A stretch of DNA of 64,000 nucleotides from an uncultured Thermomicrobiaceae bacterium (GTDB lineage: Bacteria; Chloroflexota; Chloroflexia; Thermomicrobiales; Thermomicrobiaceae), in NCBI GenBank assembly GCA_938082375.1, contig CALKCJ010000018.1, positions 62,001 through 126,000 of the forward strand. Reading direction: 5' to 3'. Below the pieces are notes generated by a model. It was not told the DNA's origin and ran no database searches. It was given only the letters and a program-made list of their open reading frames with translations. The position numbers and the translations under genes were made by a program. This document shows, in pieces, positions 34,019-41,944 of this stretch; position 1 is the first letter of the stretch; every line of letters begins with the position of its first letter.

Positions 34019-34417
34019 GTGTGTCTGACCTATTGGCCACGAGAAAACGCCTTGCGCTTCGCGCTTGGGTCTGAGCCGCGGCCGGTCGCGCGCACGGTCG
34101 AGGGGATCGGCGTCCTCGACCTCGGCGAGCAGGGGCGGCTACTGGGGCTCGAGATCAGCGCAGCGCCCGGCCTTGACCTCCAGCGGGCGCTCCACACCTG
34201 GTACGACCGGCACCGGACGGGTGGCTGGCTCAGTCTCAGCGCCGGGAGTGCCTACCTGCGGCTGGTTCCCGAGCATGTGGCGCGGGCGAGCCGGCATGCG
34301 CGGTCGGTGCAGGTGCGGCTGGCACTGGAACTCGATGAGCAGGGCAGGCTCCTGGCTCTCGTGCTGCCCCGGCGCGGGGAGGGCTATGAGCTCAGCGCCC
34401 CGAGCGGCAGTACCTGA
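34019..34417 (+). CDS. Hypothetical protein with DUF2283-like repeats
   Basis: 132 residues from GTG 34019. Two similar beta segments can be seen: ALRFALGSEPRPVARTVEGIGVLDLGEQGRLLGLEI and AYLRLVPEHVARASRHARSVQVRLALELDEQGRLLALVL. Both resemble the short DUF2283 domain pattern (strand, then D-x-x-G-R-L-x-x-x-x-I/L). This may therefore be a tandem of that small domain, whose function is unknown. It lies 82 bases before mntH on the same strand and may be co-transcribed with it. Similarity is by eye only. Confidence 0.6.
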   Translation: MCLTYWPRENALRFALGSEPRPVARTVEGIGVLDLGEQGRLLGLEISAAPGLDLQRALHTWYDRHRTGGWLSLSAGSAYLRLVPEHVARASRHARSVQVRLALELDEQGRLLALVLPRRGEGYELSAPSGST

Positions 34418-34499
34418 TGGTTGTCCCAGCGGCCCGGCGGGCCCGACGACTGGCTCTGTACTGGAGAGGGGTAGGGGCGCGGGGGATTTAGGAGGCTTG

Positions 34500-35804
34500 A
34501 TGGACGACAGCTCTCCCGGCGAGGCCCAGCTCCCGTCGTCCGAGCACCGAGCAGCCATCGTCGCCAGCACTGCTCGCAGGCCCGGTGGGCTCTCCGTGCG
34601 GCGCGTGCTGCCGTACTTGGGGCCGGCCTTCGTCGCCAGCGTCGCGTACATCGATCCGGGGAACTACGCAACCAACATCGAGAGCGGGGCGCGCTTCGGC
34701 TATACGCTCGTCTGGGTCATCCTCGGCGCGAACCTCGCGGCCATGCTGATCCAGTCGCTCTCAGCTAAGCTTGGCATCGCGACCGGTCGCAACCTGGCCG
34801 AACTCTGTCGGGAGCAGTTCCCCCGCCCAGTGACCTGGGGCATGTGGGTGATCGCCGAACTGGTGGCCATGGCGACTGACCTGGCCGAGTTCCTTGGTGC
34901 AGCGCTCGGCTTTTACCTCTTGTTCAACCTGCCGTTGTTCCCTGCCGCGCTGCTCACCGGAGTTGTGACTTATGTCATTCTGGCGCTCGAACGGTACGGC
35001 CACCGGCCGATCGAGGCGGTGATCACCGGGATGGTCGGCATCATCGCCGGTAGCTACTTGCTGGAGACGGTGCTGGAACGGCCGGACTGGACGGCAGTGG
35101 GCGCTCACCTGTTGATCCCGCGCTTCGCTGGGCCGGAAAGCGTGCTGCTCGCGACCGGGATTCTGGGCGCGACGGTGATGCCACACGTCATCTACCTGCA
35201 CTCGGCGCTGACTCAGCATCGCATCGTGCCCCACACGCCAGAGGACGCCAAACGGATCGTCCGCTTCGAGACGCTCGATGTGGTGCTGGCGATGGGGATC
35301 GCCGGGCTGGTCAATGCGGCGATGCTGATCATGGCCGCTTCCACCTTCCATGCCCGCGGGCTCGGTCACGTGGCGACGATCGAGGAGGCGTACCGGACGC
35401 TCGAGCCGTTGCTCGGCTCGCTCGCCAGCGGTGCCTTCGCGCTTTCGCTCCTGGCATCAGGGCTCTCGTCCTCGACAGTCGGGACGCTGGCCGGCCAGGT
35501 CGTGATGCAGGGCTTTCTCCGCCGGCGGATCCCGGTCTGGCTGCGCCGCGGCGTGACGATGCTGCCGGCGCTGGTGGTGATCGGGCTTGGCCTCGATCCG
35601 ACCGCAACGCTCGTCCTCAGCCAGGTGGTGTTGAGCTTCGGTATCCCCTTCGCACTGGTGCCACTCATCCTCTTCACCGCCCGCCCCAGCCTGATGGGGT
35701 CACTGGTCAACCGGCGCCTGACCACCGCGACCGCCTGGGCGCTGGCCGGGCTCATCATCGCTCTTAACCTGTTCTTGCTCTGGACAACCTTCACCGGGAG
35801 ATAG
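34500..35804 (+). CDS. mntH: NRAMP-family divalent metal transporter (MntH)
   Basis: 434-residue inner-membrane proton-coupled Mn2+/Fe2+ importer with about eleven helices. The metal-site motif in TM1 is ASVAYIDPGNYATN (Asp-Pro-Gly-Asn) and in TM6 ATVMPHVIYLHSALTQ (Met-Pro-His). ATDLAEFLGAALG in TM3 is also family-typical. The N-terminal 40 residues are hydrophilic and variable. The track start at 34065 is far upstream; ATG 34500 has an AGGAGG site and normal length. A UspA-family gene follows after 3 bases, so both are translated from one message. No MntR gene or yybP-ykoY riboswitch is visible nearby. Confidence 0.94.
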   Translation: MDDSSPGEAQLPSSEHRAAIVASTARRPGGLSVRRVLPYLGPAFVASVAYIDPGNYATNIESGARFGYTLVWVILGANLAAMLIQSLSAKLGIATGRNLAELCREQFPRPVTWGMWVIAELVAMATDLAEFLGAALGFYLLFNLPLFPAALLTGVVTYVILALERYGHRPIEAVITGMVGIIAGSYLLETVLERPDWTAVGAHLLIPRFAGPESVLLATGILGATVMPHVIYLHSALTQHRIVPHTPEDAKRIVRFETLDVVLAMGIAGLVNAAMLIMAASTFHARGLGHVATIEEAYRTLEPLLGSLASGAFALSLLASGLSSSTVGTLAGQVVMQGFLRRRIPVWLRRGVTMLPALVVIGLGLDPTATLVLSQVVLSFGIPFALVPLILFTARPSLMGSLVNRRLTTATAWALAGLIIALNLFLLWTTFTGR

Positions 35805-35807
35805 CGC

Positions 35808-36752
35808 ATGAGCGCACCGCTTTTCCGGCGGATCCTGGTGCCACTCGACGGCTCGCGCCTAGCTGAGGCGATCGTGCCCGTCGTGGTCGCGCTGGCGCGA
35901 GCCTGTGACGGGGAGATCGTTCTGCTGCATGTGCTGGAGCGTGAGCCACCGGGAGAGGTGCACGGCGAACCGCACCTGCGCAGCCTGGCCGAGGCCGCGG
36001 AGTACCTCGAGGCGTTGGCCGCGCGGCTGGGCGAACTCGGCCTCGTGGTTCGACGCGAAATCGTCACTGCTGACCAGCAACCCGTCGCCGACTGCATCGC
36101 CCGGCAGGCGGCTGCCTTCGCGGCCGACCTGATCGCGATGACGACGCACGGTAGCGGTGGACTTCGAGGGATGCTCGTCGGCCGTATCGCTCAGCAGGTG
36201 CTGCAGCGAGCCGAGCGGCCGATCCTGGTGCTGCGCTCCCGGCGGATGCACCGGCGTGCGGGGGAACTAGGGACGCCGTGGGCAGCCCCAGGCTGTCGCA
36301 GGGTGTTAGTTCCGCTCTCAGGCGATCCATCGAGCCAGCAAGTGCTGCCGTTAGTGTGGACACTGGCCGGATGTACCGGTGCGGAGGTCGTGCTCGCACG
36401 GATCGTGCCTGCCCTGGGCACGATCAGCCTCCACGAGAGCCCGCCAGCGGTGTTCCTCCCCATGGCCTCGGCCGCGCTGCTGGAACTCGAGGAGGAGGAG
36501 GCTCGCTCCGCGCTCAGCCAGCTCGCGGCGAACGCTCCGCCCGGGATCACCGTCACCGTACTCGTGCGGCGCGGAGAGACGGTCGAGGAGCTGTTGGCGC
36601 TTGCCCAGCAGGTAGACCTCCTCGTCATAGTGACGCATGGGCGGGCTGGCCTGGAGGGCTGGCTGAGCGGGAGTACCGCTGGTCGCCTCCTGGCGCGGGT
36701 AGCGATCCCGCTCCTCCTGGTACCGGTCAGATGGCTCGAGCGGAAAGAGTGA
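35808..36752 (+). CDS. Tandem universal stress protein (two UspA domains)
   Basis: 314 residues with two UspA domains, about 1-145 and 160-310. Each begins with the strand and loop RILVPLDGSRLAEAI / RVLVPLSGDPSSQQV. The ATP-binding loop appears as MTTHGSGGLRGMLVGRIAQQVLQRAERPILVLR in domain 1 and VTHGRAGLEGWLSGSTAGRLLARVAIPLLLVP in domain 2, both fitting the G-x2-G-x9-G-S/T-type pattern, though domain 1 has Arg at one position. A cytosolic stress protein by family. It starts 3 bases after mntH, suggesting a function tied to metal or oxidative stress; that is inference. Its end shares a hairpin with the next gene. Confidence 0.9.
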   Translation: MSAPLFRRILVPLDGSRLAEAIVPVVVALARACDGEIVLLHVLEREPPGEVHGEPHLRSLAEAAEYLEALAARLGELGLVVRREIVTADQQPVADCIARQAAAFAADLIAMTTHGSGGLRGMLVGRIAQQVLQRAERPILVLRSRRMHRRAGELGTPWAAPGCRRVLVPLSGDPSSQQVLPLVWTLAGCTGAEVVLARIVPALGTISLHESPPAVFLPMASAALLELEEEEARSALSQLAANAPPGITVTVLVRRGETVEELLALAQQVDLLVIVTHGRAGLEGWLSGSTAGRLLARVAIPLLLVPVRWLERKE

Positions 36753-36755
36753 GGC

Positions 36756-36774
36756 CGCCTACTCCTAGTAGGCG
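36756..36774. terminator. Bidirectional hairpin between UspA and HAD genes
   Basis: CGCCTACT-CCT-AGTAGGCG, perfect eight-base arms. It starts 4 bases after the UspA stop and overlaps the stop codon and last codons of the converging HAD gene, so it can serve both directions. Confidence 0.5.
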
Positions 36775-37499
36775 AAAGCGCGGACGCCGACCTCGTCCAG
36801 ATGCCGCAGCAGGTCGGCTGGATCCTGGTAGACCCGGTAGGCACCCGCGACTTCCAGCTCCGCCTGGCCGTAGCCGCCGGACAGCAGGCCCACGCCCAGC
36901 GCCCTGGCCCGGCGCGCGGCCAGCATGTCCCAGATACTGTCGCCGACGACCACAGCCTCGCTGATGGGCACTCCAAGCCGGTCGGCCGCGGCCAGGAACA
37001 GGTCGGGGTCGGGCTTGGCGTGTCGCACCTGGTCACGCGTGACCACCGGTATGTCTGGCCCAACCTCGAGGAGTTTCAAGGTGAGCCGCGCGCTCTCCAT
37101 CCGCCCGCTGGTGGCGATCGCCCAGGGCACGCCGATCTCGGTCAGGTAGGCGAGCAGTTCACGGGCGCCGGGCAGCGGGCGCACTTGCCCTACCTGGCGG
37201 GCATACGCCTCGGTGTGGAGGCGCTGGATACGCTCGACTTCTTCCGGCGTGACCGGCCGCCCGGTCTCGCGCAAGAGCGCACTCAGGAAGAGGCCGCCAC
37301 TCATGCCGATCCGCCGGTGGATGCGCCACACCGCCAGCTCGATCCCCGCCGACTCCAGCGCCTCTCGCCAGGCGAGCACGTGCTGGTAGACCGAGTCGAC
37401 CAGCGTGCCGTCGAGATCGAACAGGAAAGCCGGGCCCACCCAGCCGCCCTCGCCCTGGTCTCGCGCCTCTAGCGCCGGCATTTTGCGTCGTGCGGTCAT
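36765..37499 (-). CDS. HAD-superfamily hydrolase (phosphoglycolate/beta-phosphoglucomutase-like)
   Basis: 244-residue soluble phosphohydrolase. Motif I is FLFDLDGTLVDSV with both Asp, a helical C1 cap follows (residues about 40-100), motif II is WAIATSGRM, motif III the Lys in VRHAKPDPDLF, and motif IV VVVGDSIWDMLAARRA. This is subfamily IA variant 3, shared by phosphoglycolate phosphatases, beta-phosphoglucomutases and others. Substrate unknown. Single gene converging on UspA. Confidence 0.88.
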   Translation of the reverse strand: MTARRKMPALEARDQGEGGWVGPAFLFDLDGTLVDSVYQHVLAWREALESAGIELAVWRIHRRIGMSGGLFLSALLRETGRPVTPEEVERIQRLHTEAYARQVGQVRPLPGARELLAYLTEIGVPWAIATSGRMESARLTLKLLEVGPDIPVVTRDQVRHAKPDPDLFLAAADRLGVPISEAVVVGDSIWDMLAARRARALGVGLLSGGYGQAELEVAGAYRVYQDPADLLRHLDEVGVRAFAY

Positions 37500-37864
37500 C
37501 GCGTGGCCCCCTCTCGTCGAAGCCTGCCTTCCCTCCTAGCCTAGCCGGGCCGGCGCACCGAAGCCAAGCCCGCCTCGATGCGATCCCGTTGTGGCCTCTG
37601 CCGCGTAGCAGGCTGGCCCCAGAGCAGCCGCCTACCGCCTGAGAGGTGAGCGGACTCTGCTGCCCTCACCGCTGTTTCCCTCCTATAGCCACCGGCAACG
37701 GGGCCAGAGCCATCGTCGGGGTCATTCCGGTTTGCCGGTGTGGGCGGATGCGTCCCCACGCACAGGAACACGCCGCGAGCCAGCCGGCGTCGAGCGGAAC
37801 GCACGGCCTCGGCGCGCTGTGCCAGCGCCCGCCACGAGCAGCGAGTGACCGGGCCTGCCGTGCC
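37500..37864. other. Gene-free stretch
   Basis: About 365 bases between the HAD start and the stop of the next minus-strand gene. Open frames here are Arg/Pro/Ala-rich antisense frames that continue through the neighbouring genes, not separate proteins. I see no promoter with good hexamers and no RNA-gene pattern. It should hold the HAD promoter. Confidence 0.4.
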
Positions 37865-38458
37865 TCAGCCGGCGTGGCCAGCATGGCCGCTCGCCCCGAT
37901 GCGGCTGGCGTTCCACAGGAGGCCGGCCAGGAGGGCAACGAAGCTCAGCGGCAGGAGGAACCCTTGCATGCCGATGAGCGTGAGCGTCAGGTTGCCGCCG
38001 AGGAGCAGGGCGACGCTCGGCACGCAGCACGCGAAGCCGGTCATGAGGCCGGGCAGGGTGCCCAGGAGACCGACAGCCGAACGAGAGCGGCACGAGCGGG
38101 TTGTCAGCGCGAGCGCGGCGCTGCTCACGTTGAGCGCGACCAGGCTACCGAGAGCCAGGCCGAGCGCCAGGTTCGCTGGGGCGATGAAGAGCGCTACCCC
38201 ATCGATCAGGTAGAGTGCGGCGATCGGCTCGAACGTGTACCCGGCCACTCGGTCGGTGAGCCGATCGAGCCATTCGGCGTGGACGAGGACGGCTGGCGTC
38301 CCTTCGGGAGCGGCCAGGCGGCGATCGATCACGAGCTGGCCCAGGGAGTAGAGGTAGACGAGGGTGTACGCGATGCCGACCAGGACGCCGAGCCAGCGAA
38401 AGCGGCCGTCGCGGAGGATGTGCCTGAGTGCAGGGACGTAAGTCGTGAGCGCGCTCAT
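37865..38458 (-). CDS. Multi-spanning membrane protein of unknown function
   Basis: 197 residues with about five or six hydrophobic helices. A distinctive stretch is LLGTLPGLMTGFACCVPSVALLLGGNLTLTLIGMQGFLLPLSF, with a Cys-Cys pair followed by Pro inside a membrane helix, reminiscent of metal or thiol handling in other small membrane proteins, but I do not recognise the family. The C-terminus is His/Gly-rich (GASGHAGHAG). It begins 4 bases after the stop of the DUF3179 lipoprotein gene on the same strand, so the two are very likely co-expressed. Confidence 0.75.
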   Translation of the reverse strand: MSALTTYVPALRHILRDGRFRWLGVLVGIAYTLVYLYSLGQLVIDRRLAAPEGTPAVLVHAEWLDRLTDRVAGYTFEPIAALYLIDGVALFIAPANLALGLALGSLVALNVSSAALALTTRSCRSRSAVGLLGTLPGLMTGFACCVPSVALLLGGNLTLTLIGMQGFLLPLSFVALLAGLLWNASRIGASGHAGHAG

Positions 38459-38462
38459 GACC

Positions 38463-39620
38463 TCAGCCGACTACCGCTGTGTGCGGGAAGTAGGCATACC
38501 AGGCGAACCACATGACGTCGTAGAAGGGCACGACCGGAAGGCGCTCGCCGGCTGGCCCGACCAGCGCCAGACCGACGCGCCTCCAGGTGCGCCCGTCGTG
38601 GTCGACCAGCGCCCCGGTGTCGCCGGAAACGAGTTCGACCGGGCGGCCGTTCAATCGCCGGCTGAAGACCCAGACCGCATCGAGCCGGGTATCATGGACG
38701 GCCACGATCGGCTCCTCGCCAGCATTCAGGTTCCAGACACCGCGCTCCAGTGCGGTCGTCTTGCGGATGGCCAGCCGGCTCTCGCCGAGCTTGATCCCGA
38801 TGACCACCTCTTTCGGATGGAAGCGGTCGTCCCAGTTGAGCACCGGAAACATCACGCTCGGGCTCTGGTAGTAGCCCGGGGCCTCGAGATCGGAGTACGA
38901 CCCGTACGGATCGATGCCGTACCGGCGAATGTACCCGGTCTCTGTCGAGAGTACCGGTGCCTCGGTGTCCAGCGATCGCCAGGCTCCCCAGCTCGTCCAG
39001 ATGAGCGGGATCTCCTCGAGCGACGTCCCCTTCATGGAACCGGCGATAGCTCGGCCGAGGATCTGCGGCCACCGGCTGTCGGTCTGGCGGTCGTACATGA
39101 GCAGGTTGGAATTGACGAGCATGCCGGTGGTGCCGAAAGTGAGCGGCTCGCTGGCGGGTGAGCGACCGCGGAAGCCCACGACCGAACCGGTCAGCGGGCA
39201 GTAGGTCACGGATATCCGCTCGCCGCCGATCTGGTCATTCACGATCTCGTGCCAGACGAGGATGATCTGCGGGTAGACCCGCAGTTCCCCCTGGTAGTCG
39301 AGGACGAAGACTCGATCTTCCGGCTCGAGCAGTTCGTCCATCTCGGTGGCGGAGACGAACCGAGGGGCGTCGATGGCCGGGATGCCATCCTTCGGCGGCC
39401 CCCCGGGGACGATGAAGTCGACCAGCCGGTCGAGCTCGCTCCGCGTGTCCGGAGTGGGAGGCGTGGCCGCTCCAGGGGCCAGCGTCGCTGGCGTCGGTCT
39501 TGGCGACGGTGTAGCGTGTGGAGCTGCCGTCGGCGCGGCCGCTCGCCCACACGCGGCCGGGAGCATCCCGAGGAGCGAGAGCGCGACGAACTGCCGCCTG
39601 GTGAACTGTCGCTGGCTCAT
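38463..39620 (-). CDS. DUF3179-family lipoprotein
   Basis: 385 residues. The N-terminus MSQRQFTRRQFVALSLLGMLPAAC has a twin-arginine-like pair and a lipobox (LPAAC, Cys about 24), so export as a lipoprotein, perhaps by Tat, is likely. A Pro/Thr/Ala linker runs to about 60. The rest is DUF3179: YPQIILVWHEIVNDQIGGERISVTYCPLTGSVVGF, LTFGTTGMLVNSNLLMYDRQTDSRWPQILGRAIAG and VLSTETGYIRRYGIDPYGSY are recognisable family blocks, including the conserved Cys in TYCPLTG. The family has no established biochemical function. Operon with the membrane protein downstream. Confidence 0.88.
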   Translation of the reverse strand: MSQRQFTRRQFVALSLLGMLPAACGRAAAPTAAPHATPSPRPTPATLAPGAATPPTPDTRSELDRLVDFIVPGGPPKDGIPAIDAPRFVSATEMDELLEPEDRVFVLDYQGELRVYPQIILVWHEIVNDQIGGERISVTYCPLTGSVVGFRGRSPASEPLTFGTTGMLVNSNLLMYDRQTDSRWPQILGRAIAGSMKGTSLEEIPLIWTSWGAWRSLDTEAPVLSTETGYIRRYGIDPYGSYSDLEAPGYYQSPSVMFPVLNWDDRFHPKEVVIGIKLGESRLAIRKTTALERGVWNLNAGEEPIVAVHDTRLDAVWVFSRRLNGRPVELVSGDTGALVDHDGRTWRRVGLALVGPAGERLPVVPFYDVMWFAWYAYFPHTAVVG

Positions 39621-39781
39621 GGCCCCACCTCGTTAGCCCGGCATTCCTTATCGTAGGAGGAGAGGCCGGCCACGGCTGTAATGCGGATTACCAAAGTGTG
39701 GAGTACATGCGAACTCACCCCATCCCGGGCAACCGGGAAAGGGAAACCCCCATTGTTGCGAGCGGACCGAGGGCGGTCACG

Positions 39782-41236
39782 CTAGCCCTTCAGGCAGATG
39801 ATCGGTCGCAGCCGGGCTACGCGGGCGACGATCCCCGCATTGCACATCACGTCGACCACGTGGTCGACATCCTTGTAGGCTCCCGGCGCCTCCTCACTGA
39901 TGGAGGCCTTGCCGTGAGCGCGGACGATGACCCCCTGCTCGCGCAGCCGGCGCACGATCTCGTCGGCCGGGTACGCCTTCTTGGCGGCCCGGCGCGACTT
40001 CGCCCGACCGGCGCCGTGCAGCGCAGTGCCGAACGTCTCCCGCATCCCCAGTTCGGTACCGCGCAGGATGTAGCTCGCGGTGCCCATGGTGCCGCCGACC
40101 AGCACCGGCTGGCCGACCGCCCGGTACCGTTCCGGTAGCTCGGGCCGGCCGGGGCCGAACGCGCGGGTCGAGCCCTTGCGGTGGACGAGCAACCGGCGGC
40201 GCTCCTCGTCCACCTCGTGCACTTCGAACTTCACAGTATTGTGTGCGACCTCGTACAGCGTCTCGATGGCGGTATCGGGCACCTGCAGCGCCTTCCAGAA
40301 CGCTTCGCGCACCAGGTGGGCCAGCACTTGCCGGTTCGCGAAGGCGCAGTTGGCGCCGGCCATGACCGCACGGTAGTACTGGCGGCCCTCGGGGCTCTCG
40401 ATCGGCGCGCAGACCAGCTCGCGATCGGGCACCTCGATGCCGTACTTCTTGGTCGCCTTGTCGAGGAAGGGCAGGTAGTCGGTACCGATCTGGTGACCGA
40501 GCGCCCGGCTACCGGTGTGGAGCATGATGACGATCTGCCCCAGCTCGAGCCCGTAGGCCTCGGCAGCCTCGGCATCGTACACCTGGTCGACCACCTGTAC
40601 CTCGACATAGTGGTTCCCTGAGCCGAGCGTGCCGACCTGCGCGAGCTGCCGCTGCTTGGCCGTAGTGCTGACGACCGAGGGATCGGCGTCTGGGAGGCGA
40701 CCGGTCTCCTCGATGTAGGTCAGGTCGTCCGCGCGGCCGTAGCCGAGGCCGACAACGTAGTGTGCTCCCTCGCGCAGCACCTGGTCGATCTCCTTGGTGC
40801 TGAGCTTCAGTTCCCCGGTGCTGCCTAGCCCGGCCGGGATGACCTGGTACATGGTGTCGGCGAGCCTCTCTTCCTTCCCCTCCAAGTCCTTGCGGAAGAG
40901 GGTAGTCCGTAGGCAGCGCACGCCGCAGTTGATATCGAAGCCTACCCCGGCGACACTGATGACCCCTTCCTTCGGGTCGAACGCTGCGACCCCACCGATC
41001 GGGAAGCCGTAGCCGGGGTGGATGTCGGCCATCGCCATCGCCGCTTTCTGGATGCCCGGGAGCGTGGCGACGTTCTTGAGCTGCTCGAGCGCGTTCCACT
41101 CCTGACTGCTCTGCTCGGTGAGTTCGCGCAGCGCTCGTTCATCGACGAAGAGGCGGGCCGGCACGCGCATGCGTCCCTGTGGCGGGATCTCGTAGAGGTA
41201 GTCGTGGATCTTGCGTACTTGTGCCTTGACGCTCAT
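39782..41236 (-). CDS. rtcB: RNA-splicing ligase RtcB
   Basis: 484-residue GTP- and Mn-dependent RNA ligase that joins 2',3'-cyclic-phosphate or 3'-phosphate ends to 5'-OH ends. Metal-site blocks are VGFDINCGVRCL (Asp, Cys), TLGSGNHYVEVQ (His) and IVIMLHTGSRALGHQ (His). The guanylylated His lies in FGTALHGAGRAKSRRAA and VAHNTVKFEVHE carries a further His. Length is that of standard RtcB. The gene lies 65 bases after the archease gene, its known activator, on the same strand. In bacteria it is usually linked to RNA repair rather than tRNA intron removal. Confidence 0.96.
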   Translation of the reverse strand: MSVKAQVRKIHDYLYEIPPQGRMRVPARLFVDERALRELTEQSSQEWNALEQLKNVATLPGIQKAAMAMADIHPGYGFPIGGVAAFDPKEGVISVAGVGFDINCGVRCLRTTLFRKDLEGKEERLADTMYQVIPAGLGSTGELKLSTKEIDQVLREGAHYVVGLGYGRADDLTYIEETGRLPDADPSVVSTTAKQRQLAQVGTLGSGNHYVEVQVVDQVYDAEAAEAYGLELGQIVIMLHTGSRALGHQIGTDYLPFLDKATKKYGIEVPDRELVCAPIESPEGRQYYRAVMAGANCAFANRQVLAHLVREAFWKALQVPDTAIETLYEVAHNTVKFEVHEVDEERRRLLVHRKGSTRAFGPGRPELPERYRAVGQPVLVGGTMGTASYILRGTELGMRETFGTALHGAGRAKSRRAAKKAYPADEIVRRLREQGVIVRAHGKASISEEAPGAYKDVDHVVDVMCNAGIVARVARLRPIICLKG

Positions 41237-41301
41237 GGCAGCATCCCTCCCAGGTCACGACGGACGCCTTCACACCCGGCTGGTGCTCCGGTTCCGGACG
41301 G

Positions 41302-41727
41302 CTAAATGTCGAGGATGCAGCGGAAGCGCCAGCCCCGATCGGTCTGCTCGGCCAGGAATCCGCCGTACGTCGCGGCCTTGACCTCGATCTCGACGGCATG
41401 GCGGCTGAGGTCGATCGGCTCACCCGCGAGCACGCCTTCAGCAATCCAGCGCCCATTGACCTGCTCAGCACGGGTGATGCGAAACTCGCGGAAGAACATA
41501 CCGCGCAGGTCGATCGTCGCGAGCACGGCGTTCAGCAAGGAGACGAAGAGGGCGCCGGCATCCTCGGCACTCGCCTGCACCGTCACTTCCTCCCGCGGCT
41601 CGACCGTCTCCACGTCGACCAGCAGGTTGAGCAGCCCGGTCACCCCGTCACGAAGCGCCTCTTCCACTGTGGCGCCGGTCGCCTCGAGCCCGATGTCTGC
41701 CTGGTGCTCGAGGTACTCGTACGGCAT
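41302..41727 (-). CDS. Archease, RtcB cofactor
   Basis: 141-residue small acidic protein. MPYEYLEHQADIGLEATGATVEEALRDGVTGLLNLLVD is the family N-terminus with the metal-binding Asp in HQADIG, and the C-terminal VEIEVKAATYGGFLAEQTDRGWRFRCILDI carries the conserved end with acidic residues for calcium-like metals. Archease speeds RtcB guanylylation and turnover. The expected partner gene is directly downstream. The spacing and shared strand support one transcript. Confidence 0.95.
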   Translation of the reverse strand: MPYEYLEHQADIGLEATGATVEEALRDGVTGLLNLLVDVETVEPREEVTVQASAEDAGALFVSLLNAVLATIDLRGMFFREFRITRAEQVNGRWIAEGVLAGEPIDLSRHAVEIEVKAATYGGFLAEQTDRGWRFRCILDI

Positions 41728-41944
41728 GGCTCCGAGCTCCCCTCAATCGCGGCGCGCTGCGCCCTCTTCGCCTCACGGGCCCTCCAGACCAGGTATCTAA
41801 TTGTACCGCTGGCCTGAGAGGATCAGCGAGGTTCACGCCCAACACCACGACGGGGAGGTCGTCGCTCCCCGTGCGGGAGGCAGTACGGGCGGGCACAATT
41901 AGCTCGATCGATCCTGAGGAGGGTCACGCGGAGCACATGCCGTG

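Noticed and set aside
37646-38515. 289-residue plus ORF across the membrane-protein gene
   Set aside because: Gln/Arg/Glu-rich antisense reading of hydrophobic codons; the minus strand encodes a clear multi-helix membrane protein with a tight operon gap.
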